This document shows, in pieces, positions 52,486 to 62,100 of a stretch of 64,000 nt of DNA (within the stretch, counting starts at the first letter, position 1; each line of letters opens with the position of its first letter). The stretch is from NCBI RefSeq assembly GCF_000967965.1, contig NZ_LACC01000008.1, positions 1 to 64,000 on the forward strand. Direction: 5' to 3'. The notes below the pieces were generated by a model. That model was not told where the DNA came from, ran no database searches, and saw only the letters and a list, made by a program, of their open reading frames with translations. Origin of the DNA: Pseudomonas fluorescens. GTDB lineage: Bacteria > Pseudomonadota > Gammaproteobacteria > Pseudomonadales > Pseudomonadaceae. Position numbers and translations under genes: made by a program.

Positions 52486-53847
52486 TCAAGCCCGGGTTGG
52501 GTGCTCACGGGCATAGCTTTCGCGGAAATGACGGCAACCACGCCATAGTAGAAGTACGGTCAACGCCGATGCGCCACAGATCACCAGCGACATCGACGAC
52601 CCCACCGCCGCGGGCGAGCCGAAGTAGCGGTCGGTCAGCAGCGCCACCAGCGTAGTGCCCAGGCCCAGACCCAGCAGATTGCTGATCAGCAGGAACACGG
52701 CCGAGACCTGTGCGCGCACCTGGTTCGGCGCGAGGATCTGCATCGCCGCCGTGGACGCTGGCATCGGGAACGAGGCGAAGAACATCGCTGGCACCAACAG
52801 GGTCACCGACAGCCACAGTTGATCGACTTGCGGGAACAGCACGGCCGGCACCGCCATGCCGAGGGCACCAATGACGCCAGTGCGCATGGCAGCGTCCTGA
52901 TGACCTTTCTTGGCCAGATAATCGGTGAGCCATCCACCGAACAGTACCCCGGCGGTGTTGGCCACCAACAGCACGGTGCCGAGCATGTAGCCCGCCTCCA
53001 TCGGTGACAGGCCGAACTTGCGGATGTACAGCGCCGGGCTCCAGCTCATCAAGCAGAACAGGGCCATGGCGTAGAACGAAAAGCCCAGATAGTGACAGGT
53101 GAAGGTGGCACGGTGGCGGCCGAGAAAACGCAAGCCATCGCTCATCGCGACCTTCTTCGCCCGCCCCTGCGCATCGACCTGCAGCCCCTTGCGCGCCGGG
53201 TCGCGCACGGTGAGCCAGATCAACAGGCCGACCACGAGACCGGGCAAGCCGACGATGAAGAACGCCAGCTGCCAGGCCTTCATCGCACCGAGAAAGGCGA
53301 CCTCGATGGTGTTCATGTCCTTGAGCATCGCGATCACATAGCCGCCCACCAGGAAGGCCAGGCCACCACCGACGAACGAGCCGATCGAGTAGATGCCCAC
53401 TGCGCGGCCGAGTTTTTCCTTGGGGAACATGTCGCTGAACATCGAGTAGGCCGAAGGCGACAGGGCCGCTTCGCCGACGCCGACGCCAATGCGGGCGAGG
53501 AACATGTGCAGGAAGTTCTTGCTCATGCCGCAGGCGGCAGTCGCCAGGCTCCAGAACACCACGCCGACGGCGATGATCTTCGGCCGGGAAAAGCGGTCCG
53601 CCAGGTAGGCGATGGGCATGCCCATGAAGGCGTAGAACAACGAAAAGGCCAGCCCGTGCAGCAAGCTGAACTGGGTGTCGCTGATCTGCAGGTCGGCTTT
53701 GATCGGTTCGATCATCAGCGCCAGAATCTGCCGATCCACAAATGAAAAGATGTAGGCGATCATGCACAAGCCGACCACGTACCACTCGTAAATGTAGGTT
53801 TTCTTCTTCTGCCGTTGCAGGACCGCGTTATCGACCTGGATATTCAC
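52486..53847 (-). CDS. MFS transporter, spinster-like
   Basis: A 453-residue MFS protein, with TM1 YVVGLCMIAYIFSFVDRQILAL, the loop motif YLADRFSRPKII between helices 2 and 3, then LARIGVGVGEAALSPSAYSMFSDMFP. This resembles spinster-type and aromatic-acid importers. GTG 53847 has GAGGAGC upstream. ATG 53877 is also possible and overlaps (ATGA) the stop of the 28-codon ORF, so coupled translation from there cannot be excluded. It probably imports the substrate of this cluster after it crosses the OprD-type porin. Confidence 0.85.
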   Translation of the reverse strand: MNIQVDNAVLQRQKKKTYIYEWYVVGLCMIAYIFSFVDRQILALMIEPIKADLQISDTQFSLLHGLAFSLFYAFMGMPIAYLADRFSRPKIIAVGVVFWSLATAACGMSKNFLHMFLARIGVGVGEAALSPSAYSMFSDMFPKEKLGRAVGIYSIGSFVGGGLAFLVGGYVIAMLKDMNTIEVAFLGAMKAWQLAFFIVGLPGLVVGLLIWLTVRDPARKGLQVDAQGRAKKVAMSDGLRFLGRHRATFTCHYLGFSFYAMALFCLMSWSPALYIRKFGLSPMEAGYMLGTVLLVANTAGVLFGGWLTDYLAKKGHQDAAMRTGVIGALGMAVPAVLFPQVDQLWLSVTLLVPAMFFASFPMPASTAAMQILAPNQVRAQVSAVFLLISNLLGLGLGTTLVALLTDRYFGSPAAVGSSMSLVICGASALTVLLLWRGCRHFRESYAREHPTRA

Positions 53848-53873
53848 TAGTGTTTGCTCCTCTTGGAATCCGC

Positions 53874-53960
53874 TCATGCGCGCAGCGCGCCGGGTGACGG
53901 TGCACAGCACACCGACTGGGAAGTTGCGGGGCAGATGTAAAGGACAAAGGGTTCGAACAT
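53874..53960 (-). CDS. 28-codon ORF upstream of the MFS gene
   Basis: The ORF begins MFEPFVLYIC and ends ALRA, 28 residues, preceded by AAGAGG. The start and about 50 surrounding bases are repeated before oprD, where another 28-codon ORF begins MLEPIVLYIP. Its stop overlaps a possible MFS ATG at 53877. It may be a leader peptide, a microprotein or a relic of a duplicated gene; the protein is not recognised. Confidence 0.4.
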   Translation of the reverse strand: MFEPFVLYICPATSQSVCCAPSPGALRA

Positions 53961-54007
53961 GGTCAGGCCTCTTATTGTTATGGGGTCAAACTCTGAATGG
54001 ACCGGGC

Positions 54008-55258
54008 TTACCAGAACTTCCAGGTGTAGGTCGTGGCGACACGGAATTCGTTGTAGTCGTAGCCGTACTTCTGTTTCACATCGATGTTGCGCAGGTCCAG
54101 CCCCAGGCCTTGCAGCGCCCCGCTCTGTACCACGTAGCTGAGCCCCAGAAAACGTTCGCTTTCCTGGTTGTCGCTCAGGTTGTTGCCACGGTTCCAGTTG
54201 GTACCCTTGATGTAGCGGGTGTAGAGCTTCAGCCCCGGCATGCCCATCCCGGCAAAGTCATAGCTGTAGCGCGCGCCCCAGGACTTTTCACCCGGGCGGA
54301 CAAACCCCAGGGACGACCAGTGCACCAGGTAAGGTTGCGGGATAAAACCGTTCATCGTCGGGAACACGCTGTCACCGAGCATGCGCTGGTAACTGAGGCC
54401 AAACATGTGGGCGCCTTTGAGCAAGGTGAACAAGCCACCGTAGGAACGGTTGTCGATCTCACCGTTCAAGGCATTGCCATCTTCATTGTTATTGAAGTAG
54501 CGCAAGTCGGTTTTAAGTTTGTAGCCATTACCCAAGTCAGCCATATGCATCAGGCCGAAATAGTGTTGCTGATAAATATCGTGCAACACGCCATAAAAAT
54601 AACTGGCTTGCAGGCTCTTGGTAATGTCGTAAGTTGCGCCGCCGAAGTCCAGGCCGTCACTGTCGAGATTATCGGTGGAGCCAAACTTGTACAGTTTCTC
54701 GTGGTTGGAAGATTCCCGTGTCACGGCAGACCAGAACCGGCCACCGGTCATTGTCAACCCATCGACTTCCTTGGACTCGACCACCGCCCCTTGATAGATC
54801 GTATCCAGTTGCCGACTGGTGTCATCGTACGCCACCGGCAATTGTGGGCGAAGGTCACCCACCTTCAACTCGGTCTTGCTGTAGCGCATCTTGAAGGTTG
54901 CACCGGCGCGACTGTAATCATCGGCCGTCTGCTGGTCGTGGACGCTGAAGGGCAGCGACCCGTCGTTGCCCGACGAATCCAGGCGCACGGCGTATTGCGC
55001 ATCCACATCAAGACCGATCGCCAGGGCCGTATCGGTGTAACCGGAAGTAAACTGCGCATCGAAACCCTGAGACCAACTATGCACTTGCGAAAACGGCGCA
55101 TTGGTATTGGTGTAGTTACGGTGCAAGTAGAAGTTGCGCGTATCCACCTTCAAGTGACTGTCATCAACAACATCGGCATAGGCTGCCAATGGCGAACAGA
55201 TAATTCCCAACACGCTGGCAATACCGAGCCCACGGCAAGATTGTTTTACCTGAAACAT
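54008..55258 (-). CDS. OprD-family outer-membrane porin
   Basis: A 416-residue OprD-type porin. The signal peptide (SCRGLGIASVLGIICSPLAAYA) ends near residue 28. The mature start DVVDDSHLKVDTRNFYLHRNY, the internal SKEVDGLTMTGGRFW and the C-terminal aromatic ending TYTWKFW are typical. It forms a substrate-specific channel for small carboxylates or amino-acid-like molecules. With MFS, AraC and dehydrogenases it makes a transport-catabolism unit. The leader contains a 28-codon ORF. Confidence 0.9.
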   Translation of the reverse strand: MFQVKQSCRGLGIASVLGIICSPLAAYADVVDDSHLKVDTRNFYLHRNYTNTNAPFSQVHSWSQGFDAQFTSGYTDTALAIGLDVDAQYAVRLDSSGNDGSLPFSVHDQQTADDYSRAGATFKMRYSKTELKVGDLRPQLPVAYDDTSRQLDTIYQGAVVESKEVDGLTMTGGRFWSAVTRESSNHEKLYKFGSTDNLDSDGLDFGGATYDITKSLQASYFYGVLHDIYQQHYFGLMHMADLGNGYKLKTDLRYFNNNEDGNALNGEIDNRSYGGLFTLLKGAHMFGLSYQRMLGDSVFPTMNGFIPQPYLVHWSSLGFVRPGEKSWGARYSYDFAGMGMPGLKLYTRYIKGTNWNRGNNLSDNQESERFLGLSYVVQSGALQGLGLDLRNIDVKQKYGYDYNEFRVATTYTWKFW

Positions 55259-55321
55259 CTAACTTCTCCACATCTGTATGTGCTGGGCACTGTATTTATA
55301 GGAGCAGATTTGAACTAAAAA

Positions 55322-55408
55322 CTAAAAATGCCGGCAGCCGAACACCGAGCCTTCTTGCGCAGGAAGGCGGATTGCATCAGGGATATAAAGGACGATGGGT
55401 TCGAGCAT
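55322..55408 (-). CDS. 28-codon ORF upstream of oprD
   Basis: Begins MLEPIVLYIP and ends CRHF, 28 residues, exactly the length of the ORF at 53874. The initial M-(F/L)-EP-(F/I)-VLYI is shared, and the remainder diverges. It is preceded by TAGGCC and located 63 bp before oprD. Real translation is unproven. Confidence 0.4.
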   Translation of the reverse strand: MLEPIVLYIPDAIRLPAQEGSVFGCRHF

Positions 55409-56075
55409 TGTCAGGCCTATTGTTGTTATGGGGTAAAACGCCAGGCGGGCTCAATGGAACAGTCCGCCACGACGACACGCCTCCTGTCTACCCAAGGTAA
55501 GCCAGCAGGCGCCGCGCCGATATCGAGATGAACAGCATCCGTAGGGGGGAAAACTTCAACCCGGCTAAAGGTTTCCCTTAGTCGACTCAAAAGCGCAGGG
55601 CACACAGTGGGAGATGGCAAGCCTGTATTGCATAAGCCTTCCTTCAGCGAGGTCTTGTTGTTGGATGGGCCCTAAACTAGCGATTGCACTGCCCGCCAAC
55701 CTCCCCGATTGCGCAGGCGATTCTCCAATTGCGCAGCCTGATGCAGACAGCCTGAGCACTGCCGCCACGGTGCAAACTGCGTATCGTCGAAGTACAAGCC
55801 AACTACAGCCTGGTGCCCTGCCTGAAAGCATGATTCACCTTGCGTGAAAATCAGTCATGACATGTCATGACCTCCTTCAGAAACGGACTTTGACCAACAA
55901 ATACGGGGGTTAAAGGACGAATGGTCGAGAGGCGTCAAGCGCGGGGAATTGCCGGGAGTTTGCAGCCACTACAGGCTTTTCAGGCGGGCACGTTCGTCGC
56001 GGTGAAATGAACTTCACTTTCACCACGTGTCACATTAGGTCCTTGTCAAGCAAACGTCAGTGGAGGTACAGCCTT
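55409..56075. other. Long oprD leader and intergenic region
   Basis: This 667-bp stretch holds operator copy 2 (55707-55736), the repeated AT-rich segment at 55409-55441 and, at 55911-55930, a partial third copy of the TAAAGGAC-TCGA motif, whose minus strand reads RPFVL and stop. No further gene is supported; open frames here have no good start signals. Confidence 0.5.
55707..55736 (-). promoter_or_regulatory. AraC-type direct-repeat operator, copy 2
   Basis: GATTGCGCAG (55707-55716) and AATTGCGCAG (55727-55736), again with exactly 20-bp period. The following bases on the minus strand resemble those after copy 1 (CAATCGG, then GTGC and a TAG -10-like area). It should drive the oprD transcript, with a leader of about 420 bases. 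Confidence 0.7.
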
Positions 56076-56354
56076 ATGAGCATGGCCACAATCGTCAGTG
56101 CAGTGATTTCCAGTCTCGCACCCAGTGTCTTCGACCAGAACAGCCTGCAAGAACCCGGCGCGCATGTCTCCGCCGTCGAATACCACTACGGAATGGAGAT
56201 CGATGTGAAGCGGGTATTGCAGCGCACCGATACATCCGACAAGACCGGCGTGGTACCGGTGACCCTGGTCTACGAAGACAGCGAAGGCGAGGTTCACAAG
56301 ATCCGTTTCCTCGAATGGGGTGGAAGCCCCGCCGACCCAACCAGCATTGCCTGA
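56076..56354 (+). CDS. DUF2790 protein
   Basis: A 92-residue protein with the DUF2790 core (VEYHYGMEIDVKRVLQRT, then GVVPVTLVYEDSEGEVHKIRFLEWG). These are small Pseudomonas proteins, usually exported; here the N-terminus (MSMATIVSAVISSLAPSV) is only a weak signal-like helix. GGAGGT lies before ATG 56076. Function unknown, possibly linked to metal or redox stress. Confidence 0.78.
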   Translation: MSMATIVSAVISSLAPSVFDQNSLQEPGAHVSAVEYHYGMEIDVKRVLQRTDTSDKTGVVPVTLVYEDSEGEVHKIRFLEWGGSPADPTSIA

Positions 56355-56630
56355 TCAACCAGTCGATCGGGTTCCGGGCCTCTCAGCCCCCCAGAAGCGG
56401 AAGTTAAACCTCATATGCACTTAGTGCGGATGATGTTTTTTGTTACCTGAAAATGGACATGATCGAATGACTAATAGTTCATTCGCGAAACTCACTATTA
56501 TCTTGACGGCATAATGTCGCAAGATTAACTGATAACAATTGCTGGATCTAAATGGCAGTCAGCAACGGTAAATCCCAATCAAGCCGTGCCGAAAGCCAAG
56601 TTGATTCACTATTGAAGCCAAGAGGTCACC

Positions 56631-57284
56631 ATGGAACTTAGTATGTTCTCTTCGTCCACCGTGGAATATGTGCGTTTGGGCGTTGTATATTTTCATCTTA
56701 TCGCCTGCTGCGTTGCAATCGGGCTGGTTTTGACCAGTGATATTGCAATGGTCAAGCAACTCCTGAAGGGGGATGCGTCAGGTCACCAAGATGACGCGCA
56801 CATGGAAAGCCTTCAAAAAACCGTATCGCTTGCACTGGTAGCGCTTTGGATTACGGGCATTGGCATTGTCGGGATCGATTATGCCGGCAAGGGGATGGAG
56901 TATTTCCTCAATCCAAAATTGCAAGCCAAGATTGGCATCGTTGTGCTGCTGACCTTTAACGGCTACCTGTTGCATAGCGCTGTATTGCCGGCGCTGAAAA
57001 AAGCCGGTTCGTTACTCAAACTCTCCTTCAGCCTGCGCATGCTGGCGCTGTTCTCCGGCGCCCTCTCTGGCGTGTCGTGGTTCTATGCCGCCATGCTGGG
57101 TGTTGGTCGTCCGCTGGCCTGGAAGTACTCGCTGGTGGAGTTGCTGGCAGCCTATCCGGTTCTCATCGTCGGCGGCTTTGGGGCGATGGTACTGCTCACT
57201 GCCTGGGCAAAAGACAGAGACACCGAAGCGCGTAAGGAGCAAGGCACCTGGTCAGCAGGAAACGCCGCCCTGGCTGGATGGTGA
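56631..57284 (+). CDS. Multi-pass inner-membrane protein of unknown function
   Basis: A 217-residue protein with five or six predicted helices (for example LGVVYFHLIACCVAIGLVLTS, SLALVALWITGIGIVGIDY, IGIVVLLTFNGYLLHSAVL, YPVLIVGGFGAMVLLTAWA) and a cytoplasmic C-terminal tail. I do not recognise a family with certainty. The upstream region 56355-56630 is AT-rich relative to the surroundings and presumably carries its promoter. Confidence 0.72.
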   Translation: MELSMFSSSTVEYVRLGVVYFHLIACCVAIGLVLTSDIAMVKQLLKGDASGHQDDAHMESLQKTVSLALVALWITGIGIVGIDYAGKGMEYFLNPKLQAKIGIVVLLTFNGYLLHSAVLPALKKAGSLLKLSFSLRMLALFSGALSGVSWFYAAMLGVGRPLAWKYSLVELLAAYPVLIVGGFGAMVLLTAWAKDRDTEARKEQGTWSAGNAALAGW

Positions 57285-57380
57285 AGCCAGGTTGAACAAG
57301 GACGTTCAGCTTTAGCCAGTAAATCCCGCTGTTAGCAGTTCACACAAACCCGGCTGACAGAAGTGTGCAGCCTCTAGCCT

Positions 57381-57409
57381 CGCTGGTAGCACCCAAGGTG
57401 CTGCCAGCG
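57381..57409. terminator. 13-bp stem-loop after the membrane-protein gene
   Basis: CGCTGGTAGCACC (57381-57393) pairs with GGTGCTGCCAGCG (57397-57409), one G-U pair, 3-base loop. It has no T-tract but is strong enough to end or punctuate the transcript. Confidence 0.5.
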
Positions 57410-57565
57410 CCGGTTTGACCAAGATCCCGCCTACACCCAATCCAGTGTGTTGAATCCGCCTCGACAGCACGAGCATTATGCTCCGTCGCCTCAGATCCTT
57501 TCGCTTATCCCAATCAATAATGCCGCGCGCCTGGAACTCGTCCGCTAACCTCGGATGATAGGCGT

Positions 57566-57865
57566 CTATCGCTTGCCCTTAATACAGACTACGGAAAGAT
57601 AAGCACCCCAAAGAACACCACACAGGGCAAGTATCAGCTCCGGATTGAAAATGCTCTGATCGACCGGCGCCACCAGGAGTTCGCTATAAAGGCACATGGC
57701 GCCCGCGATCAACGCAATAAAGTAGCCGGTCCGGGTTCTGGTCCGGCGCAACAACAGAACTTTTTTCAGACCCTCGTCTTTCCATTCCTGAAGGGGCATG
57801 AGTTGGATCTCCTCCAGCAGCACCACACCCCACAGCAACGCACATAACCAATAACCTATCATCAT
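57566..57865 (-). CDS. Small three-helix membrane protein
   Basis: A 99-residue protein with three hydrophobic segments (GYWLCALLWGVVLLEEI, YFIALIAGAMCLYSELLV, LILALCGVLWGAYLSVVCI) and a basic loop (KKVLLLRRTRTRTG). No family recognised. It stands alone, convergent with the previous membrane-protein gene. The region 57866-58213 downstream on the map has only a hairpin and no supported gene. Confidence 0.6.
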   Translation of the reverse strand: MMIGYWLCALLWGVVLLEEIQLMPLQEWKDEGLKKVLLLRRTRTRTGYFIALIAGAMCLYSELLVAPVDQSIFNPELILALCGVLWGAYLSVVCIKGKR

Positions 57866-58095
57866 GACGTCCTCTAGTTAGAACATTGATTCAACATGAA
57901 TGCAGCGTGTACTCCTTGCTCAACTTGCGAATATCGATTCCGGAGTCTTTTCTGACTCTTGAAAATGGCTGTACAAGACGTTGACGAAGACAATTCCATT
58001 GAGCGGACGAAAATTTGCCGAGAGGTAAATATGCTTGATTGGAACAGACCCCGCTATCGACGTTAGCAGGGCTTCCTTGTGGCGATATCGGCCAA

Positions 58096-58121
58096 GCGCT
58101 TGTAGTGATTCCACTACAAGC
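58096..58121. terminator. Perfect 11-bp hairpin after the response-regulator gene
   Basis: CGCTTGTAGTG (58096-58106) and CACTACAAGCG (58111-58121) with loop ATTC. It lies about 90 bp past the regulator stop. There is no U-run; it may be a REP-type element. Confidence 0.45.
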
Positions 58122-58213
58122 GGGCTGGATCCGGCGAAGCTGGGCATGTGCCGCAGAGTGTGGAGGATGCCGAGAACGGTTGAGTGGCCCGGCTGCGTCG
58201 ATGGCTGGGTGTT

Positions 58214-58855
58214 CTAAGTCAACAGGCCGTTTTCGAGTGCATAGCGGGCGAGTTTCGCGTTGCTGTCCATCCCGGTTTTTTCCAGGATACGTGCCCGGTA
58301 CGTCGTGACGGTACTCGGGCTCAAGTGCAATATCTGAGCGATGCGCACAATCCTCTCGCCTGAAGCGAGGAGCTTCAGTACTTCAAGCTCCCGGTCGGAT
58401 AGCGCTTCGTGGGGTGCCCCGTCGCCTCTGCCGATAGCGTTGACCAGTTTTTCTGCCAGCTCAGGACTGACGTGCTTGCCGCCTGTGGCCACCTTGCGAA
58501 CTGCCGTAACCAGGGTGGCTGCGGAAATATCCTTGGTGAGGTATCCCGCTGCGCCGAGCTTGATCGCGCGTAACGCATAGGCCTCGACCGAATGCATGCT
58601 CAGCATCAGAACGGCGAGCTTGGGTTTCTCTGCACGCATGAGCTTGAGGAGCTGGAGGCCGGTCTTGTCGGGCAGCTGAATATCTACCAGCGCCACGTCG
58701 AAATCCTGCTCCCGGACCAGGAGCATTGCCTCTTGTGCCGTCTCTGCTTCACCCGTAACGTCGATCTCGCCGGCAGTCTCCAACATGCGTCGCACGCCAT
58801 TACGCACGATGCTGTGATCATCCACCAGCAAGACTCTGATTTTGTGGTCAACCAT
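58214..58855 (-). CDS. NarL/UvrY-type response regulator
   Basis: A 213-residue two-domain response regulator. The receiver is complete: Asp12-Asp13 acidic pair (LLVDDHS), Asp58 phosphosite (VALVDIQLP), Thr/Ser in LMLSMHS and Lys in YLTKDIS. The LuxR/GerE output domain is at about 145-210 (LSDRELEVLKLLASGERIVRIAQILHLSPSTVTTYRARIL). ATG 58855 matches the family start (MVDHKIRVLLVDDHS). It is divergent from the hybrid kinase, its likely but unproven signalling partner. Confidence 0.9.
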   Translation of the reverse strand: MVDHKIRVLLVDDHSIVRNGVRRMLETAGEIDVTGEAETAQEAMLLVREQDFDVALVDIQLPDKTGLQLLKLMRAEKPKLAVLMLSMHSVEAYALRAIKLGAAGYLTKDISAATLVTAVRKVATGGKHVSPELAEKLVNAIGRGDGAPHEALSDRELEVLKLLASGERIVRIAQILHLSPSTVTTYRARILEKTGMDSNAKLARYALENGLLT

Positions 58856-59152
58856 CTGTATTTTCCATTCACCAGTGGCCAGCAAGCCATGGAATCTGCT
58901 GCAGCGTTTGACGTTAGCAGGCACAGAGCACACTTGCACTTTTGCCTCAGGCGTTAGTGCTCACTTCTCCGGACAGCGGGTGCAATCGGTTGGAACGGCC
59001 TGTTCCCGGTCAATTTCCCCAGAATCCGGGGCATTGCGCCAACCTTGCTAATATTTCGTAAGCCAACGCTCGGTTTTCAGCATGGTCAATACTGCAATGC
59101 CGGCTCCTGCATGACGCCTTGCGCGTGGCATCCATCTTGACTGGACATAGAC

Positions 59153-62100
59153 ATGGCCACAGTGACGACACCGATCGAAGTTTTCGACATGAAGACGTTG
59201 CTCAGAGCGCTGAAGGCGTTGCGCAATGGTGACTTCACCACGCGGATGCCGGAAGACTGGACCGGCATGCCGGGCAAGATCGCCGACACGCTCAACGAGA
59301 TCATCGACATGGCGGCCGACACCGCCACCGAATTCGAACGGGTGGCGCGACTGATCGGCAAGCAGGGCAAGGTCGATGAGCGTATCCAATTGCCGATGAT
59401 GAAAGGCTCATGGCAAAAGATCGTCAACTCGAGCAATGCGCTCACCAGCGACCTCATCAGCCCGATGAACGAGATGATTCGCGTTATCGGCTCGGTTGCC
59501 GACGGTAATCTGAGCCAGCAGGTACCACCGGTACTCGACGGCCTGAAACTGCGGGGCCAGTTCCTCAAATCCGCCAGTATCGTGAATACCATGGTGACTC
59601 GACTGGGCTCCTTCGCTTCCGAGGTCACCCGTGTGGCGCGCGAAGTCGGCACTGAAGGGATTCTCGGTGGGCAGGCCAATGTCAAAGGGGTGTCCGGCAC
59701 CTGGAAAGACCTGACCGACTCCGTCAACGACATGGCCGCCAATCTGACCACCCAGATGCGCAACATCGCTTACGTGACGACCGCGGTGGCCAAAGGCGAT
59801 CTGGGCAAGACGATTACCGTCGAAGTCCGGGGTGAGATTCTCGAGTTGAAAAACACCATCAACACGATGGTCGGCCAGCTCTCGAGCTTCGCTGCGGAGG
59901 TGACCCGCGTGGCGCTGGAAGTCGGTACCGAAGGCAAGTTGGGCGGTCAGGCGGAAGTGCGCGGCGTATCAGGCACCTGGCGCGACCTGACCGAATCGGT
60001 CAACGGCATGGCGGCCAACCTGACCACCCAGGTGCGCAACCTCGCACAGGTGACGACGGCGGTGGCGCGCGGCGACCTCGGCAAGAAAATTACCGTTGAA
60101 GCCAAGGGCGAAATTCTGGAACTGAAAAACACGATCAACACGATGGTCGACCAGCTCTCCAGCTTCGCCTCGGAAGTGACACGCGTCGCGCTGGAAGTCG
60201 GCACCGAAGGCAAACTGGGCGGACAGGCCGAAGTGACCGGCGTGTCCGGTACCTGGAAGGACTTGACCAATTCGGTCAACGGCATGGCGGCCAACCTGAC
60301 CACCCAGGTGCGCAACATTGCCGACGTGACGACGGCAGTGGCCAACGGCGACCTGTCACGCAAGATCACAGCCGAAGCGAAAGGTGAAATTCTCCAACTC
60401 AAGGAAACCATCAACACAATGGTGGACCAGCTCTCGACCTTTGCCGACGAAGTGACGCGCATGGCTCGCGAAGTGGGGACTGACGGCAAGCTCGGTGGCC
60501 AGGCCAGGGTGACGGGCGTCGGTGGAACCTGGAAAGACTTGACCGACTCGGTCAACAGCATGGCGGCCAACCTGACCAATCAGGTGCGCAACATCGCCGA
60601 CGTGACGACGGCGGTGGCCAAAGGCGACCTGGGGCGCAAGATTACCGTGGAAGCCAAGGGCGAAATCATGGAGCTGAAAAACACCATCAACACCATGTTG
60701 GACCAGCTCAATAGCTTTGCCGCCGAAGTGACGCGGGTGGCGCGCGAAGTCGGCACCGAAGGCAAGCTCGGGGGACAGGCACAGGTGCAAGGCGTGTCCG
60801 GCACCTGGCGGGATTTGACCGAAAACGTGAACTTCATGGCGGCCAACCTGACCAGCCAGGTGCGAGGCATCGCCAAAGTGGTGACCGCAGTAGCCAACGG
60901 TGACATGAAGAAGAAACTGACACTGGAAGCCAAGGGCGAGATCGCCGAACTGGCCGACACCATCAACGGTATGACCGATACGCTGGCGTTGTTCTCCGAT
61001 CAGGTGACCTCGGTGGCGCGTGAAGTGGGCGTCGAGGGCAAGCTGGGGGGCCAGGCCAACGTGCCGGGTGCGGCCGGCACCTGGCGCGATCTGACCGACA
61101 ACGTGAACGGTCTGGCGGCCAACCTGACCAATCAGGTGCGCGCAATTGCCGACGTGGCGACTGCCGTGACCAAGGGCGATCTGACCCGTTACGTGGAGGT
61201 GGAAGCAAAGGGTGAAGTGGCGGAGTTGAAGGACAACGTCAACGAGATGATCCGCAACCTGCGGGAAACCACGCGGCAAAACGCGGAGCAGGACTGGCTC
61301 AAGAGCAATCTCGCGAAATTCAACCGTCTGCTGCAGGGCCAGCGCGATCTGGCGGCAGTCTCCAAGATGGTGCTGTCTGAACTGGCTCCGCTGATCAACG
61401 CCCAGCACGGTGTGTTCTACATGATGAACGAGAGTCCGCCCGATCCTGCGAAACTCAAACTGCTGTCCGCTTATGCGTACAAGGGCAACATCAATGTGAA
61501 CGATGAGTGGCGGCTCGGCGAGGGCCTGGTCGGGCAATGCGCCTACGAGAAGCGGCGCATCCTGCTGACCGATGTACCCGCCAATTACGTCGCGATTTCA
61601 TCGGGACTGGGTGCGGCCGCCCCGCTGAATATCATCGTGTTGCCGATCCTGTTCGAGAACAAGGTCAAGGCCGTCGTCGAAATGGCGTCGTTCACGCGCT
61701 ACAGCATCATTCATCAAACCTTCCTTGATCAGCTTGCTGAATCGATTGGTATCGTGCTCAACACAATCGAAGCCAATATGCGTACCGAAGAACTGCTCAA
61801 GCAGTCGCAATCCCTGGCGCAGGAGTTGCAAAAGCAACAAGAAGAATTGAGACAGACCAACGAGGAACTGGGGGACAAGGCTGGACTGCTGGCGGAGCAG
61901 AAAGCCGAAGTCGAGCGCAAGAACCGCGAAGTCGAAATCACCAAGCTGTCGCTGGAGGAGAAGGCGGAGCAGCTGATGCTGACCTCGAAGTACAAGTCCG
62001 AATTCCTCTCCAGCATGTCCCATGAGCTCAGAACGCCATTGAACAGCTTGCTGATCCTGGCCCGGCAGCTCAGCGACAACGCGGAACACAATCTCACGCC

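Noticed and set aside
57920..58147. 75-codon minus-strand frame
   Set aside because: It spans the 58096-58121 hairpin, has no ribosome site and no motif.
59624..61279. Tandem DNA repeats resembling an array
   Set aside because: Not CRISPR: the repeats are 276 bp, contiguous, in frame and encode HAMP units.
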